Below are positions 33,500 through 46,600 of a stretch of 64,000 nucleotides of DNA, piece by piece (positions within the stretch are counted from its first letter, which is position 1; every line of letters starts with the position of its first letter). A program made the position numbers and the translations under genes. This DNA comes from Bradyrhizobium cajani (GTDB lineage Bacteria; Pseudomonadota; Alphaproteobacteria; Rhizobiales; Xanthobacteraceae): NCBI RefSeq assembly GCF_009759665.1, contig NZ_WQNE01000005.1:1-64000 (forward strand). The letters run 5' to 3'. Under the pieces are notes generated by a model. That model ran no database searches and was not told the DNA's origin. It was given only the letters and a program-made list of their open reading frames with translations.

Positions 33500-34318
33500 A
33501 TGTCGATGCGCCTTCTCGCACTTTTGCTCGCTGGCGCCGTTGCGACGGGACCGGTGCTTGGCGTCAGCGCGCCGGGTTCGATGGATTCGGTATCCACTGA
33601 GCCGCGCGACGATCTGTTCGCAACGAAGCCGGCCAATCCCGCTCCGGTCCTCGCGCCTGCGCCGGTTCCGGCTGCGTCCGCGCCGGCCGCTGTCGAAAAG
33701 ATGCCGTCTCCTCCGCTGCCACAACGCGCGCTGAGCGACAATCCGCTGTGGGCGATCCCGCTGAGCCGACTGACGAACAGCCGCGAACGGCCACTGTTCG
33801 CGCCGACGCGGCGTCCGCCGGCGCCGGTGCCGGTCGCGATGCCCGCGCCGGTGCAGGCCGGTCCGCCGCCAAAACCGCCCGAGCCGGAGAAGCCGCAGCT
33901 CTCGCTGCTCGGCACCATCATCGGCAGCGAAAAGATCGGCCTGTTCATGGATTCGGCCAGCAAGTCGGTGGTCCGGCTCAAGGCCGGCGACAATCACAAT
34001 GGCTGGACGCTCCGGGCCGTGGAACGGCGGCAGGTGGAACTGGCCAAGGGTCTCGACCGCGCCGTGCTGGATATTCCCTCGCCCGACACGAAGGGGAGCG
34101 GGGCGCCGGGCGGGCAGATGCTCGCCGGGCCGCCGCCGCTTCCCGTCCCCCCGGTCGCGATGCCGGCTGCGCCGCCGCCGAGCGCGAGCGCGGCGAACGG
34201 CGGTGCGCATGTTCATCCCGGCGCCAACATGAACCTGCCCATCGGCCGCGCGATCCCGGCCAACCTCAAGCTGCCGCCGGGACTTGCGAACCCGCTGGCG
34301 ACGCAGGGCCAGCGCTAG
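33500..34318 (+). CDS. GspC/GspN-like T2SS component (orphan)
   Basis: A 272-aa proline-rich protein with an N-terminal hydrophobic segment (LLALLLAGAVATGPVLGV) that could be a signal anchor. A long Pro/Ala linker leads to a conserved core: NPLWAIPLSRLTNSRERPLFAPTRRPP, LSLLGTIIGSEKIGLFMDS, VVRLKAGDNHNGWTLRAVE and QVELAKG. The core matches the homology region of GspC/XcpP, which contacts the secretin GspD; no PDZ domain follows. The tail is again Pro-rich. The ATG at 33500 has AAGGA upstream. No gspC was found in the T2SS operon end at 1-5353, so this is probably the missing connector, separated by the polysaccharide locus. Called GspC/GspN-like because the homology region is visible but short. 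Confidence 0.72.
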   Translation: MSMRLLALLLAGAVATGPVLGVSAPGSMDSVSTEPRDDLFATKPANPAPVLAPAPVPAASAPAAVEKMPSPPLPQRALSDNPLWAIPLSRLTNSRERPLFAPTRRPPAPVPVAMPAPVQAGPPPKPPEPEKPQLSLLGTIIGSEKIGLFMDSASKSVVRLKAGDNHNGWTLRAVERRQVELAKGLDRAVLDIPSPDTKGSGAPGGQMLAGPPPLPVPPVAMPAAPPPSASAANGGAHVHPGANMNLPIGRAIPANLKLPPGLANPLATQGQR

Positions 34319-34629
34319 TCCAGCGCAGTCATCCCGCCGGGATATCGCTTTCATAACAACAACTAACATTGCGCGCCCGGGCGGCAGCTTCGCCCGGAAT
34401 GCGCAGTTCGGCCGCGGATTCACGATATTGTTCATATCATCGTGGAACTGCGTCAAATGCGGGCAATGCTACAAATCTGACATATCAATGTTAGTAAACG
34501 ATAAGTAAATGCGCCGCGCGGGCGTGTCTGCACGGCAGGCGTGCCCGATTGGAAATTGCAATTGGAAAGTGCCGCGGCGTGCCCCATCCCGACATCGTTG
34601 TGAACCCCGAAGGTGTGAAATCCCTGGGG
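34319..34629. promoter_or_regulatory. Upstream region of the TpsA gene
   Basis: A 311-nt region with strong AT-rich patches in an otherwise GC-rich area (34350-34370 and 34470-34510). TAACATT at 34364-34370 and AATGTTA at 34487-34493 form a widely spaced inverted pair of the motif seen in the palindrome at 31221. A short ATCCC/GGGAT hairpin (34331-34343) follows the GspC-like stop but has no T-tract. The TpsA start codon is uncertain within this region (TTG 34549, GTG 34615, ATG 34630). Confidence 0.5.
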
Positions 34630-37600
34630 ATGCGGCGCGCCTTCGAGCGATCGCTGCTCTGTGGCGTCAGCCTGGTGGCGTTGTCGCTGGCAAGCGGCTT
34701 CGGCCATGCACGCAGCCTCACCCCCGGCGCCAATGCGGTGGCGCCGACGGCGGCGGCACAGCAGGCGGCGATCCAGGCCGCGCAGCAGGCCGCCGGCGCG
34801 GCCGGGCAGGCCGAAGCTTCGCTCGCGCGGGCGGCTGCGGCGCTCGCTGCTGCGCGCAAGCTCCAGTCGGACGCGGCGGCGGCCGCGCGGGCCGCGGGCT
34901 CGCCCGTCCCGAACGGGCTGACGACGGGCGGCCTGATGCCGTTGGGTGGCAACAACAGCGATCCGATGGCGGGCATCAAGGCCGATGCGTCAAAGTGGAC
35001 CGGCGCCAACGCGCCGGTGCAGACGACGAGCGCGAACGGCTCGAAGGTCTCGGTCGACATCCAGCAGACCCAGCAGAAGAGCATCCTCTACTGGGATACG
35101 TTCAACGTCGGCGCAAACACCACCGTCAATTTCAAGCAGTCGGCGTCGGACTGGATCGCGCTCAACCGGGTGATGGATTCGGGCGCCGCGCCGAGCCGCA
35201 TCCTCGGCCAGATCAACGCGATGGGCGGCGTCTACCTCATCAACCGGAACGGCATCGTGTTCGGCGCCGGCTCGCAGGTGAACGTCCACACCCTGATCGC
35301 ATCCAGCCTCGATGTCGGCAAGCTCGGCGCCTCCTTGAGCGAGCGCGACGCGTTCTTCCGCGACCAGGGCATTGCCAATCTCAACTCCTTCTCGATCTAC
35401 GATCCAGTCGGCGGCGCTGCGACCAATCTGATCGCCGGCGACATCAAGGTCGAGCGCGGCGCGTCGATCACGGGCAATATCCTGTCCGACCAGGTGTCGC
35501 TTGGCTCGCCCGGTTCGGTCTTCCTGTTCGGCGCCAACGTTTACAATTCCGGCTCGATCAAGGTGGACGGCGGCGAGGTGGCGATGGTCGCGGCGCGCAC
35601 CATCGATGTCGTGCCGAACGGATATTCGGCACTTCCGAACAGCGTCCTGGGCAAGGACGACAAGGGAACGATTAAGTTTCGCGGCACCGAGTTCAGGCTG
35701 TCGCAGTTTGCCGCGTCGTACAACCCGGACGACCCGCAAGCGCCCTTCGGCTATCCGAAAACCAGTACTTATCTGGCAGGAACCGGCGCGGTTACCCACG
35801 ACGGCCTCATCGAGTCGTCGCGCGGCATCGTCGTGATGAACGGCGACACCGTCTCGATTAACAATCCCACGGATGCGAGCGGTCACACTTTGACCGACAG
35901 CGCCGGCAAGCTCCTCCAGGGCGTGATCTCCGTCGATACCAGCATCGACCGCAACAGCTTCGTGCTGTTGCGTGCGGCCACCAGCGTCAAGATGAATGGC
36001 GTGATCTCCAGCCTGCCGGTCGACGACGGTGCGGCGGGACTGCCGAGTACGCAGAGCTTCACGCCGGCCTATATCGAGGCGACGGCCCAGACTAACGTCA
36101 CGGTCGGACCGAACGGCCTCATCTCCGCCCCGTCAGCGCAAGTGGCGCTCGGAGCGAAGATGTTTCGGCTGGGCTCAACTGGTGGCTCGGACAGCAAACT
36201 GATACCGAATCTGTTCAACCAGGGCACCACCTCTTCAGGCGGAGGCAATCAGAACGGCGTCAATCCCAACTCGAATGACCCTCAGTCCGTCCTGCTCGCG
36301 CCGGGCGCGACGATCGACGTCGCGGGTCTGCGAAACGTCGAGCTGCCGGCGAGCTACAACGTCATCGGGGTCAAGCTGCTCGCGGAATTCGCCGACATGC
36401 CGCTGCAGCGGCCGCCTTATGCCACCGTGGGCGCCGACGGTACGGGCGTGGTGTACGGGCAGACGCTGTGGATCGACATCCGCAACTCCGGCACCTACAG
36501 CGACGGCACCAAATGGGTGGGAACGCCGATCGCGGACGCCAGCGGCTATGTCGCCAAGGTGCCGCGCAGCATCTACCAGTTGATGACGGTCGGCGGCAGC
36601 ATCAGCCTCAACACCGATCTGGGCACCAATAATGGCGCCGCCAGCGTCCAGACCGCGGGCTCGGTGATGAACGTCGCTGGCGGCAGCGTCAAGTTCCTGC
36701 CCGGCATGGTCAACACCACGCGCCTGATCGGCAGCGACGGTCGCATCTACAACATCGCCAAGGCCGACCCGAACATGACCTATGTCGGGATCGCCGGCCA
36801 GTTCATCGTCAAGCATGCGCGCTGGGGCGTCACCGAATACTGGTCGACGCCGAGCCAAGTCTATTCGGCAGGCTACACCGAGGGCCATGACGCCGGCAGC
36901 ATCAGCGTCGTCACCGTCAATCCCTCATTGCTCGGCACGATGTATTTCGGCTCGACGGCGGGCGAGCGGCAGATCAGTGACGGGCAATTGCCGTTGCAGG
37001 GCTCGCTCGCGCTGACGACCCCATCGAGCGTCCAGATCGGCGCGTCGGCATCGGCCAATTACACGACGCAAAGCGCCTATACGACGCATCTGTCGGACGA
37101 GATCCTGTCGCGCTACGGCCTGAGCTCACTGTCGGTGACGACGAATGATTTCGTGCTGTCGAGTGGCAGCACGCTTAATCTCGCCGCCGGCGGCAGCCTT
37201 TCCATCACTGCGGGTGGCGCGATCGACATTGCCGGGACGGTGTCGGCGGCAGGAGGCAGCGTCAATCTCGTTACCGACCGAGTTTCAGTCAGTGAAGATT
37301 TTACCACGTCTCTGTTCAAGGCGCCGAAGGACGCGTCGGGCAATACGATTGCCGCGAATGTATTCGTTGGAGGCACGATCGACGTCAGCGGTCGCTTTGT
37401 CAACGACATTGGGCGAGTAGCCGGTGTCGACGCAATCGGTCCAGCCTTCACCAACGGCGGTTCGATAGCGATCACGACGACAAAGGACAGCCTTGACGTA
37501 ACTGGCGGCGTAATCGATACGACGGGAAGCATATTGCTCGGGCAGGGTAGTCTGCTCGATGTGTCAAGCGGCGGATATATTACCGCGTCCGGCAAGGCGC

Positions 37601-40600
37601 AGACCGTTGCGACCGGGGTGATGAAGGGGCGAGCAGGAAGCATCTCGCTCGGCATCTACAACGGCAAACCGTATACCGTTGATCCTGGTCCCCATCCCCC
37701 AACTGCGAATGTCGCGAGGCAAGCGTTTATTGAACTCGACGGAACCCTTCGCGGCTACGGCTTCGAGAACAACGGAAGCTTGAGGATTGCCGCAGCGGAC
37801 ACGATCCGGATCGGTGGCACGCTACAGCCGGGCGAGCAGTCGTCGATCCGTATCGGCGGGATCGCGACCACACTGCCCACTTCGCTGCTGACAAGTGGTG
37901 GATTCGGCTCCTATACGATTGAATCGGTGAGGGACCAGTGGTCGGGGGCGGGCGCCAGCATCATCGTCTCGGCCGGAACCAATCTGAGCCTCCAGCAACA
38001 CAACTTCGCTAGCCTTGTCGATTATACGGGAATACCGACCGGCACCAAGCTCGGTCAGCAGGCCGCGGCCGAGTTGGTCCTGCTTCCGGACAATCAGCGC
38101 AAGGCCGTTGATCTCACGCTGAAGGCTGACACCATCCTGCTCGACACGGGTTCGAAGATCGTCACCGATCCCAAGGCGAGCATTACCATGGCCGCAGTCA
38201 ATGATACGCGGGTAGGAATCAAGCCAACTGATCCGACCTGGACTGTTCCGGCGAAGTCGGTCGAACTTCGCGGCACGATCATCAACCATGGCGGCTCCGT
38301 CTTCATCAATTCGGCAGCGACGCATCTTTCGTCCGATGCGAAGGTCGATCTGTCGGGAACGTTTGTCGCCAACTCGCTGTTCGGGACGGTGAACGGTCCT
38401 GCGACCAGCGGCACCTACATCGCCGGTGGCACGTTTGCGGTAGAGGCCGGTCAGCTCAATTCTGTCTCGGGCCAGAATTATTACGCTTACTCCGCGCCCT
38501 CGGGTTATCTCGTCGCCGATACTGGCGCGCTAGTCGACGTATCTGGTGCAGCCGGCAACATCCAGATTGCCAATGCGCGCGCCTCCATATCGTCCCAGTG
38601 GTCGTGGAGCGACGCCGGCACAGTGAGCGCTGACGTCAACGGCTTTGCATGGGGCGGCAACTTTGCCGCGGCGGGTGGCCGGTATGTTACCGCGGACGGC
38701 AGCGTGAATTCGGACTCGCGTGCCAACGGCGGCACGGTCCTGCTCGGCGGCGGTGGGATGCTGCTCCGGCAGGACAAGTCGGACGTTGTCGCGACGCTGG
38801 CTGCTTTCCGCTCGGGGGCAACGCTGGGAGCGTTGGTCGTCTCTGCCGATCAGCTCGCGCCATTTGATAGCGTTTACCTTTATGCCGCAGCCGCGCAGGG
38901 TGGCGCGGCGCGTATCTTCTCGGATTTGCCCGGCACCATTTATGGCGAGCTAGCTCCCTCCTTAGCGCCGCTCTCGATTTCGGGTCCGCTGAACTGGAGG
39001 GTGACGAACCGACTGGAGATCGCAGCGAGCGTCATCCAAGCGCCGACGTCCGGCTCGGTCGATGCACGCATCTCGGCGCCCTATGTTTTGCTAGCCGGCA
39101 GCGGCAACACGCCGGCCGCCGGTATCAGCACACTGACTGTCAATGCACAGACCATCGATCTTCAGGGCTTGCCGGTTGTGAATCCCAAGCCCACCGATGC
39201 TCCCAAGGGGCTCGATTTTTCGGGCTTCAGCCAGGTCAACCTGATCGCAAGCGGCGACATTCGTCTCGGTACACTCAAGGTGGCGAACGGTCTCAAGAAA
39301 GATCCTTCCAAAGATCAGGTGCCGACCGCAGAGCAGTCGAGCTTCACCGGTCATCTGTTTACGGCGGGCGATCTCTTGTTCTCCGCCCAGCGCATCTATC
39401 CGGTGACCGCCGTGACCTTCACGATCGAGGCTGGCACGACCGACGCGTCCGGCGATGTCAAGCCCGGCAACGTCAAGTTCACGTCGCCCGCGGGCAGCAA
39501 GACGACGATTCCGCTGTCGGCTGGCGGCGGCGTTGTCGTGCACGCCGGGACCATCGAGCAGGCGGGCAATCTGTTCGCGCCGCTCGGCACCATCGCGCTC
39601 GGCAGCACTGACAGTGCGGTCTCCAAGATCATCACCCAGTCGGTGGTGCTGGCGCCGGGGAGCCTCACCTCGGTGTCGCTGGCCGACACCACCGTTCCCT
39701 ATGGCGCCACCTCCGACGGCACCAACTGGTACTACAACGCGAATCAGAACCCGCTGTCGGCGCCGCCGTCGAAAGGCCTGATCCTGTCCGGATCGACCGT
39801 GACGCGCTCGGACGGCTCCACGATCGACCTGCGCGGCGGCGGCGATCTCCAGGCCATGGAATGGATCCAGGGCAAGGGCGGCTCGCGCGATGTGTTGGCG
39901 GGTCAGAACGTTTACGCGCTGGTGCCGACCGTGAACGATCCGATCGCGGCCTATGACATCCATCTTGCCACCGCGCGCAGCACCGATAATGGCGCCACCA
40001 TCACAGCGGGCGACAGCGTTCCTCTCCCGGGACAGCAGATCACGCTCGATGGTGGCAGCGGCATTCCGGCTGGAACCTATACGCTCTATCCCGCGCACTA
40101 CGCGACGCTGCCCGGCGCGATGCGCGTCACAGTCTATGCCAAGGACAACACCGGCAAGAATCTTCCTACCGGGACCAAGCTGCCTGACGGCACTGTGCTG
40201 GTGACCGGCAATTACACGCAGTCGACGGTGCCCGGAAAGCAGTCGTCGGGTCAGACCGTGTTCGCGGTGCAGACCAGCCCGGTCTGGCAGCAATACAGCG
40301 AGTACAGTTTCACCGGGGCCAACTCCTATTACGCCCAGCTCGCGGCGAAGCAGAACATTACCGCGCCGCGGCTGCCGATGGACGCCGGCCGGCTGTCGAT
40401 TTCCGCGCTCCAGTCGATCGCGATGCATGGCGTCGCGCTGACGCTGCCGGGCCGGGATGGCAGCGGCAACATCGGGCGAGGCAGCGAGCTCGACATCAGC
40501 GCGCCCAAGCTCGCGGTGATCGGGCACGCCGGATACGTCAACAACGACGTTCCGGCCGGCTATGTCGGCGTCGACGTCAGCCAGATCAACGGCTTCGAGA

Positions 40601-43600
40601 GCGTTCTGATCGGCGGCAGCCGCAGCGACATCGCGACGGGCACGCTGATCACGCCGACGGCGAGCAATGTCGTCGTCGATACGCGCGGCGAGACGTTGAG
40701 CGCGCCGGAAATCCTGATGGTGGCCCAGCAGACCGGCCAGTGGCAGGAAGTCAAGCAGTTGGTGACGATCGGATCGACCTCCGTCCTGCTCGACGTTCCC
40801 GTCTATGTCCCCGTCGACGGCACCGGCACCATCACCGTCAAGTCCGGCAGCGTCATCGAAACCAAGGGCACGGTTCATGCCGGGCTCGGGCGTCACTACG
40901 TCGTCGTGTCGGACGGGCAGGCGCCCGTCACCGCCGAGAGCATCGCCGCGGCTTTGGGCGGCACGCTCTCGGGATCGCAGATCGTGGGCGCCGACCTGAC
41001 CAAGCTTCCGGCCTTCAACAAGGCTACCCAGCAGATTCTCTCTTACTACGCCAATGGCGGCCCGCAACAGCCGGGCCGTGGCGCGTTGTTCGCGGCCAGC
41101 AATGATCCGACCTTGCGACTGACGGGGCCGAGCAAGACCGGCGTTTCGGTGCCGGACCTTACGATCAGCTTCAAAGAAGTCACGGCCAGTGACGTCACGA
41201 ATATTCCCGGGCTGCCGACAGGTCAGGTCAGCGGAAGCCTGACGCTGCCGGGCGGCAATACCGCCGACAGCGGCAAGGTCGTCATCGCCGATGGCACCAG
41301 GATATCGACAGGCACTCTGACGCTGCAAGGCACCGCGTCCAACAATGCGATCGCGGTCAACACGACGAACCTCCACGCCAATCTGGTCAATCTGGTTGCG
41401 CCGAGCATCGGCATCGGCTCCGCCAACGCAGTTGCCGGCAAGAGCCTGGTCCTGCCCTCGAACAGCGCCCAGTTTGCCCATGTGCAGACGCTGGCCTTGC
41501 GTGCGCTGTCGGGCCCGATCACGGTCTACGGCGATTTCAACTCTGGTGCGCGGAGCCTCACGCTCGATGCCAACGGCATCGCGCTCGGCCTCGACGGCGG
41601 CCTGGCGCGTGACGCCAGGATCAGCGCGAGCGACACCATCACGCTGACGAATACGGCCGGCCCGGCCTTCAGCGGCGGCATGGCCGCGAACGGCAACAGC
41701 CTGCAATTTGCCGCCCGGGAAATCGATCTCGGCAGCGGCGTCGTGAACGGCAGCGCGCCGGCGACCTACATGACCATTGCCGGCTACTCCAGTGTCGGCC
41801 TCACCGCCAGCGATCGCGTGCTCGTCAAGGGGCCGGGCATGTTGACGCTCGGCGTCAGCAACACCGACAAGGTCGATCTCACCGTCACCACGCCGAGCAT
41901 GCTGGTTGCGGGCGCGACCGCGACCAAATCGCAGAGCTTCGCCATCACCGGCTATGCCGGCAACGTCACAATTGAAGACATCGTGCCGCGCACCGGCGTT
42001 GCCGAGCGGCCCGCCGACAGCTCCGAGGTCGGCGGCAGCCTCCAGATCACCGCGTCGAACATCACGGTTGCGAGCACGATCCAGGCCCAGGGCGGCACCA
42101 TCACGCTGAACGCCATTGCGGGCAATCTCGAGCTCAAGGCCGGCGCCTATCTTTCGGCCGCGGGCTACAAGAAGACGCTGGTCGACGTCGACACGTACGC
42201 GCCAGGCGGCAAGGTCGTGCTCAATGCCGATATCGGCACCTCGTTCCTGCCGGTGGTTCCGGGCGCTGGCCAGGTCAAGATCGACGCCAGCAGCGTCATC
42301 GACGTGGCGCAGCCCGCGGGCGGGCTGGGTTACGGCGGCGAAATCGACGTGAACGCAGTTCGCGGCGGCGCCACGGTCGCCGGCATCCTGCGCGGTCATG
42401 GCGGAGCGGGCCTCGGCGGCCGGTTCAAGCTCGACACCAAGGACGCCGCCGATCTGACCGCGCTGTCGGATACCCTGCTTGCCGGCGGCCTCACCGGCGC
42501 AGTCGACATCCACACCCGCACCGGCAATCTCGAGCTTCTCGCAGGCCACACGCTCAAGGCCAACGCCATCACGCTGACCGCCGATGACACGGCCTGGGAC
42601 AGCGGCGATGCGAGCAAGCAGTTCGGCCAGATCAAGATTCGCGGCCGCATCGACGCCACCGGCTATGGTGGCAAGACCATCGATGGCAGCGGCCAGGCAG
42701 GCGGAAAGGTCGGACTCTACGGCGCCAATTCGGTGTTCCTGGCCAGCAGCGGCGTGATCGACGCATCGACCACGCACGCCGACGAGCGCGGCGGCGATGT
42801 CACCATCGGAATCGGCTGGGACGCCAAGTCGAAGATCTGGCTGCAACAGGGCACGCAGATCAACGTCTCCGGCGGCACCAGGGGCGGCCTGAGCGGCGGC
42901 ACCGTGACGTTCCGCGCGCCGCTGGACGGCAACAACGACGTCAAGATAGCCGCGATCAGCAACGTCGCCAATCCATCAGGCACGCACGGCACGAGCTTCT
43001 ACGCCGATGGCGACAAGACCTTTGACGCACTTCCCGTGATCGATGCGACCAACAACATCAACGATCGCTCCAAAGTTAGCATTGTCGGTGCGCGCTCGGT
43101 CGCCGTGAACGGTTTCATTGCGTTCGACACTGCTGCCGGCAGCCATGGTATCGACGGGTCAAGCCTCGGCTGGTTTGGAACGATCGATACCGCCGGCTGG
43201 TACAAGGGTGTGGATACGAACGGGAATCTCATCCCTGCGACGGAGGGAACGTGGACCAACGTGACGGGATGGAAGTTTCTGCGGGTGGATAACGGGACGG
43301 GGCTCACTGCCTCTACTGTTCCAAGAGGGCCTGTCTCCATCAAAAACAGTGCAGGTGCCACTGTTGCGACGGTCACCGCCATCATGGGCGTGGACTCGTT
43401 CACGCCGAGTCAGACGTTCCCCCAATACGCGAATATGACCGTTCCCGTCGTTTTCCCGCCGCCCGGTGGTGGAGGTGAGGCTGCTCAAGGACACGCGGAA
43501 GTGGCTGCCGATGGGACGGCGACCATTAAGATCGACAAAGCAGGTAGCGGCTACACGACGCCCGTCGCGACCATACAAGTCGGTGACGTAAGAGATGTTA

Positions 43601-46600
43601 CTCCCAAGTTCCAGTTTGGCTTACAATCGAAGCTCAGGATCAACGACGTGCAGGTGTCGCTCACACCGGGCGCCACTGGTTTTGATGGCTCTTCCCTTAC
43701 GTCTATTCCCCTTGGCATCGCCACAGTGTGGTTTACACAAGTGTCGAACCTTTCGGGCACGACTAAGCAGGTCACTGTCAATGGCAGCACGAGCCTGCAG
43801 TTCGTGCCAGACACGAAAGACTATATTCCGCTGACTTCGAGCGGCGTGTTTGCCTTCGACCCAACACAGCAGGGCAAGCCGGGCGTCGCGTCCTTCACGG
43901 GCGGCGCCGGGACGGGGCACGCTTTCTTCGGCGATACGATCTCGCAGATCACCAAGGGTAACTGGGCCTACAATGGCCAGCGCTACGGCTTCACCAATCT
44001 GTTCTCGCGTCTCTCTCCGCTGGTCGCCAGCCTTGGCGCGGATGTCGTCCACGTCCAGCCGGGCGTCGATCTGGTCAATTCCAAGGGCGACATCACCGTC
44101 AGCAGTAACTGGAACTTGGCGGCCGGCGCGGCCGGCAACCTTGCGAAGACCAGCGACGGCGTGAGCTATTTCGACTATGGATCGAGCTACGTGAATTTCG
44201 CCTACCGTCTCGCAACGCCCTGGGGTGGGCTCGACGCTGGCGTGCTTACGCTGCGCGCTGCCGGAAACATCAACGTCAACGCCTCGATTTCCGACGGCTT
44301 CTTCCAGTTCGCGGATTATCTCGACCCGACCTACGCGAGCAAGGTCGCCAGCTATTTCGCGCTGACCGGGAATCTCCGCTCGATCGATTTCGATCAGATC
44401 TATCTGAACGACTACGCCAGCAACACGCTTCTGATCGCGCCTTACAAGGCGGGAGACGTCGGTAATGGCGTCAGCCCGAGTTCGAAGGACCTCGCGAGCG
44501 CCGACCTGTTCCCGCACACGCTGCTTGTCTGCACGATCGATTGCACTCAGGCGAATATCAAGGCGGTGACAGCGCCGTCGTCCTGGTCCTACATTCTGAC
44601 CGCCGGCGCCGACGTCTCGAGCGCCAACCCGACCGCCAGAGTTCCGCTCGCGAACGGCAAGGGCGACGTGATCGTCGACAAGCACGGAAGCTACGACCAG
44701 ACGCTGGTGGGAGGTGCTACTGTTTCGGGGGTCAATATTCCGACCATGATCCGGACCGGCACCGGTAACATCACGGTCTCTGCCGCTCGGGACGTGTTCA
44801 TGAAGGACACCGCCGCGCCCGGCGTGATCTATGCGGCTGGCGTCAACACGGAAACTAACGCCAATCCGTACGGCTCGAACCTCGCCGTCAACGATCCAAA
44901 CGGCTTCTTCGAGCCGCGTGTCATGACGTACGGCACTGCGGCTGCCACCGCCGCGTCCGAGCTCTATTACGGGCCGCCGACCGCGGCGGCTTTCCCCGAA
45001 AAGGGCGGCGACGTCGTCATCGATGCGCAACGCGATATCATCGGCAACACCAAGGTGATCGAAAAGGACAACATTTCCAAGAGAGTGCCCCAGTACTATC
45101 AGCCTTGGCTGTTGTCCAATTCCGGTGTGACGCCGAATGCGAACATCTCGGCATTCGGTGCCGGTGTCTTCGCGCCCTCGACGCAGATCGCCTCGCAATC
45201 CGCGTGGTGGATCCAGTATGGAAGCTTCCAGCAGGGCTTCCTCAGCGCGGGCGGCAATGTGAGCGTTCTTGCCGGTCGCAATATGCTCGGCGTGTCGGTG
45301 TCGGCTCCGACGACCGGGCGCGTCACCGGCGGCCTGTCGGCAAACAGCACGCCGGTCACGCATGTTTACGGTAGCGGCAACATGGTCGTGCGCGCCGGTG
45401 GCGACATCAAGGGCGGCTCGTTCTATGAGGGATCCGGCCACGCCAGCATTGTCGCCGGCGGCGACATCGGCCAGAACGGGTACGTCTACAAGGATTCGAG
45501 CAGCGCGCTCCAACTACCGGACGTTCCCCTGCTTGCCGTCGATACCGGACAGATCACGATGACGGCGAATGGCTCGATCACGATGGCCGGAGTCGTCAAC
45601 CCGGCTGCGCTGCATGCACAGCAGCCGAGCAGGTCGAATCCACTCGAGATAGCGACAGATCCGGCCAATCCGCTCTACATGGATACTTACGGTCCGGACA
45701 GCAAGGTACGCCTGGTAGCTCGGTCAGGTGACCTGACCATCACCATTGCGCCCCCCACGATCTCGACGAACAGCAACAGCAGCTATGGCCGCGGGGCGGC
45801 AGGAACGTATCCCGCGAGCTTCGAGGCCGTCGCCCTTCAGGGCAATTTGACAACGACCGGCATCAGTGACCTCTTGAAGGTTGCCAGCGCCGGAGTCCTG
45901 GTGCCGGGGATTGTGCTCAGCCCGTCCGAGCACGGCACCTTCAATCTGCTGGCGCAAGGCAGCATCGATCTCACTTTTGGCTATCCGGCGGATACCACGA
46001 CGCCGCAAAAGATCGCCCGTCCGATTATTTCGGCCGGGCCTTCCTTGATCGATGCTGCCTTCGATCCGTATCGCCCCAACAGCGGCAACGGTGCGTCCTC
46101 CAGCCGCGCCATCCTCGCACATGAGCGCGATGATGCGGACGGGCTCGATACGACCGCTCGGATCTACGCCGTGACTGGCGACATCAAGGCAACGGGGACC
46201 TATGGCGCGAGAAACTCCTCCCGCCCCGAACGGCTCTACCAGCGCGTCGAAATCAACCGTCCGGCCAGCATCTATGCCGGTCGCGACATCGTCGATCTCA
46301 ACATCATCGTACAGAACATTCACACCGCCGACGTAAGTTCGATCGTGGCTGGCCGCAACATCACCTATACCGGCTACAACAATGGCGGCGGAATTCAGGT
46401 GGCAGGACCGGGCTTCCTCGTAGTGCAGGCCGGCGGCGACATCGGTCCATTCCTTCCGGCTGCGCACAATAACGCAAGCGAAGCCCCCGTTCAGGAAGGT
46501 ATCGTGTCGGTCGGCAATTCCAGCGAGACACCGGTTGGAAACCTCTACACTTCGAGCGAAACGGCAACGACGGCCGGCTCGGTCGGCATCTACAACCAGG

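Noticed and set aside
39091..42846. A 1251-codon open frame on the minus strand inside tpsA
   Set aside because: Its translation is rich in Arg, Asp, Gly and Ala with no motif, and it mirrors the high-GC codon pattern of tpsA. Long antisense frames are common in GC-rich genes.
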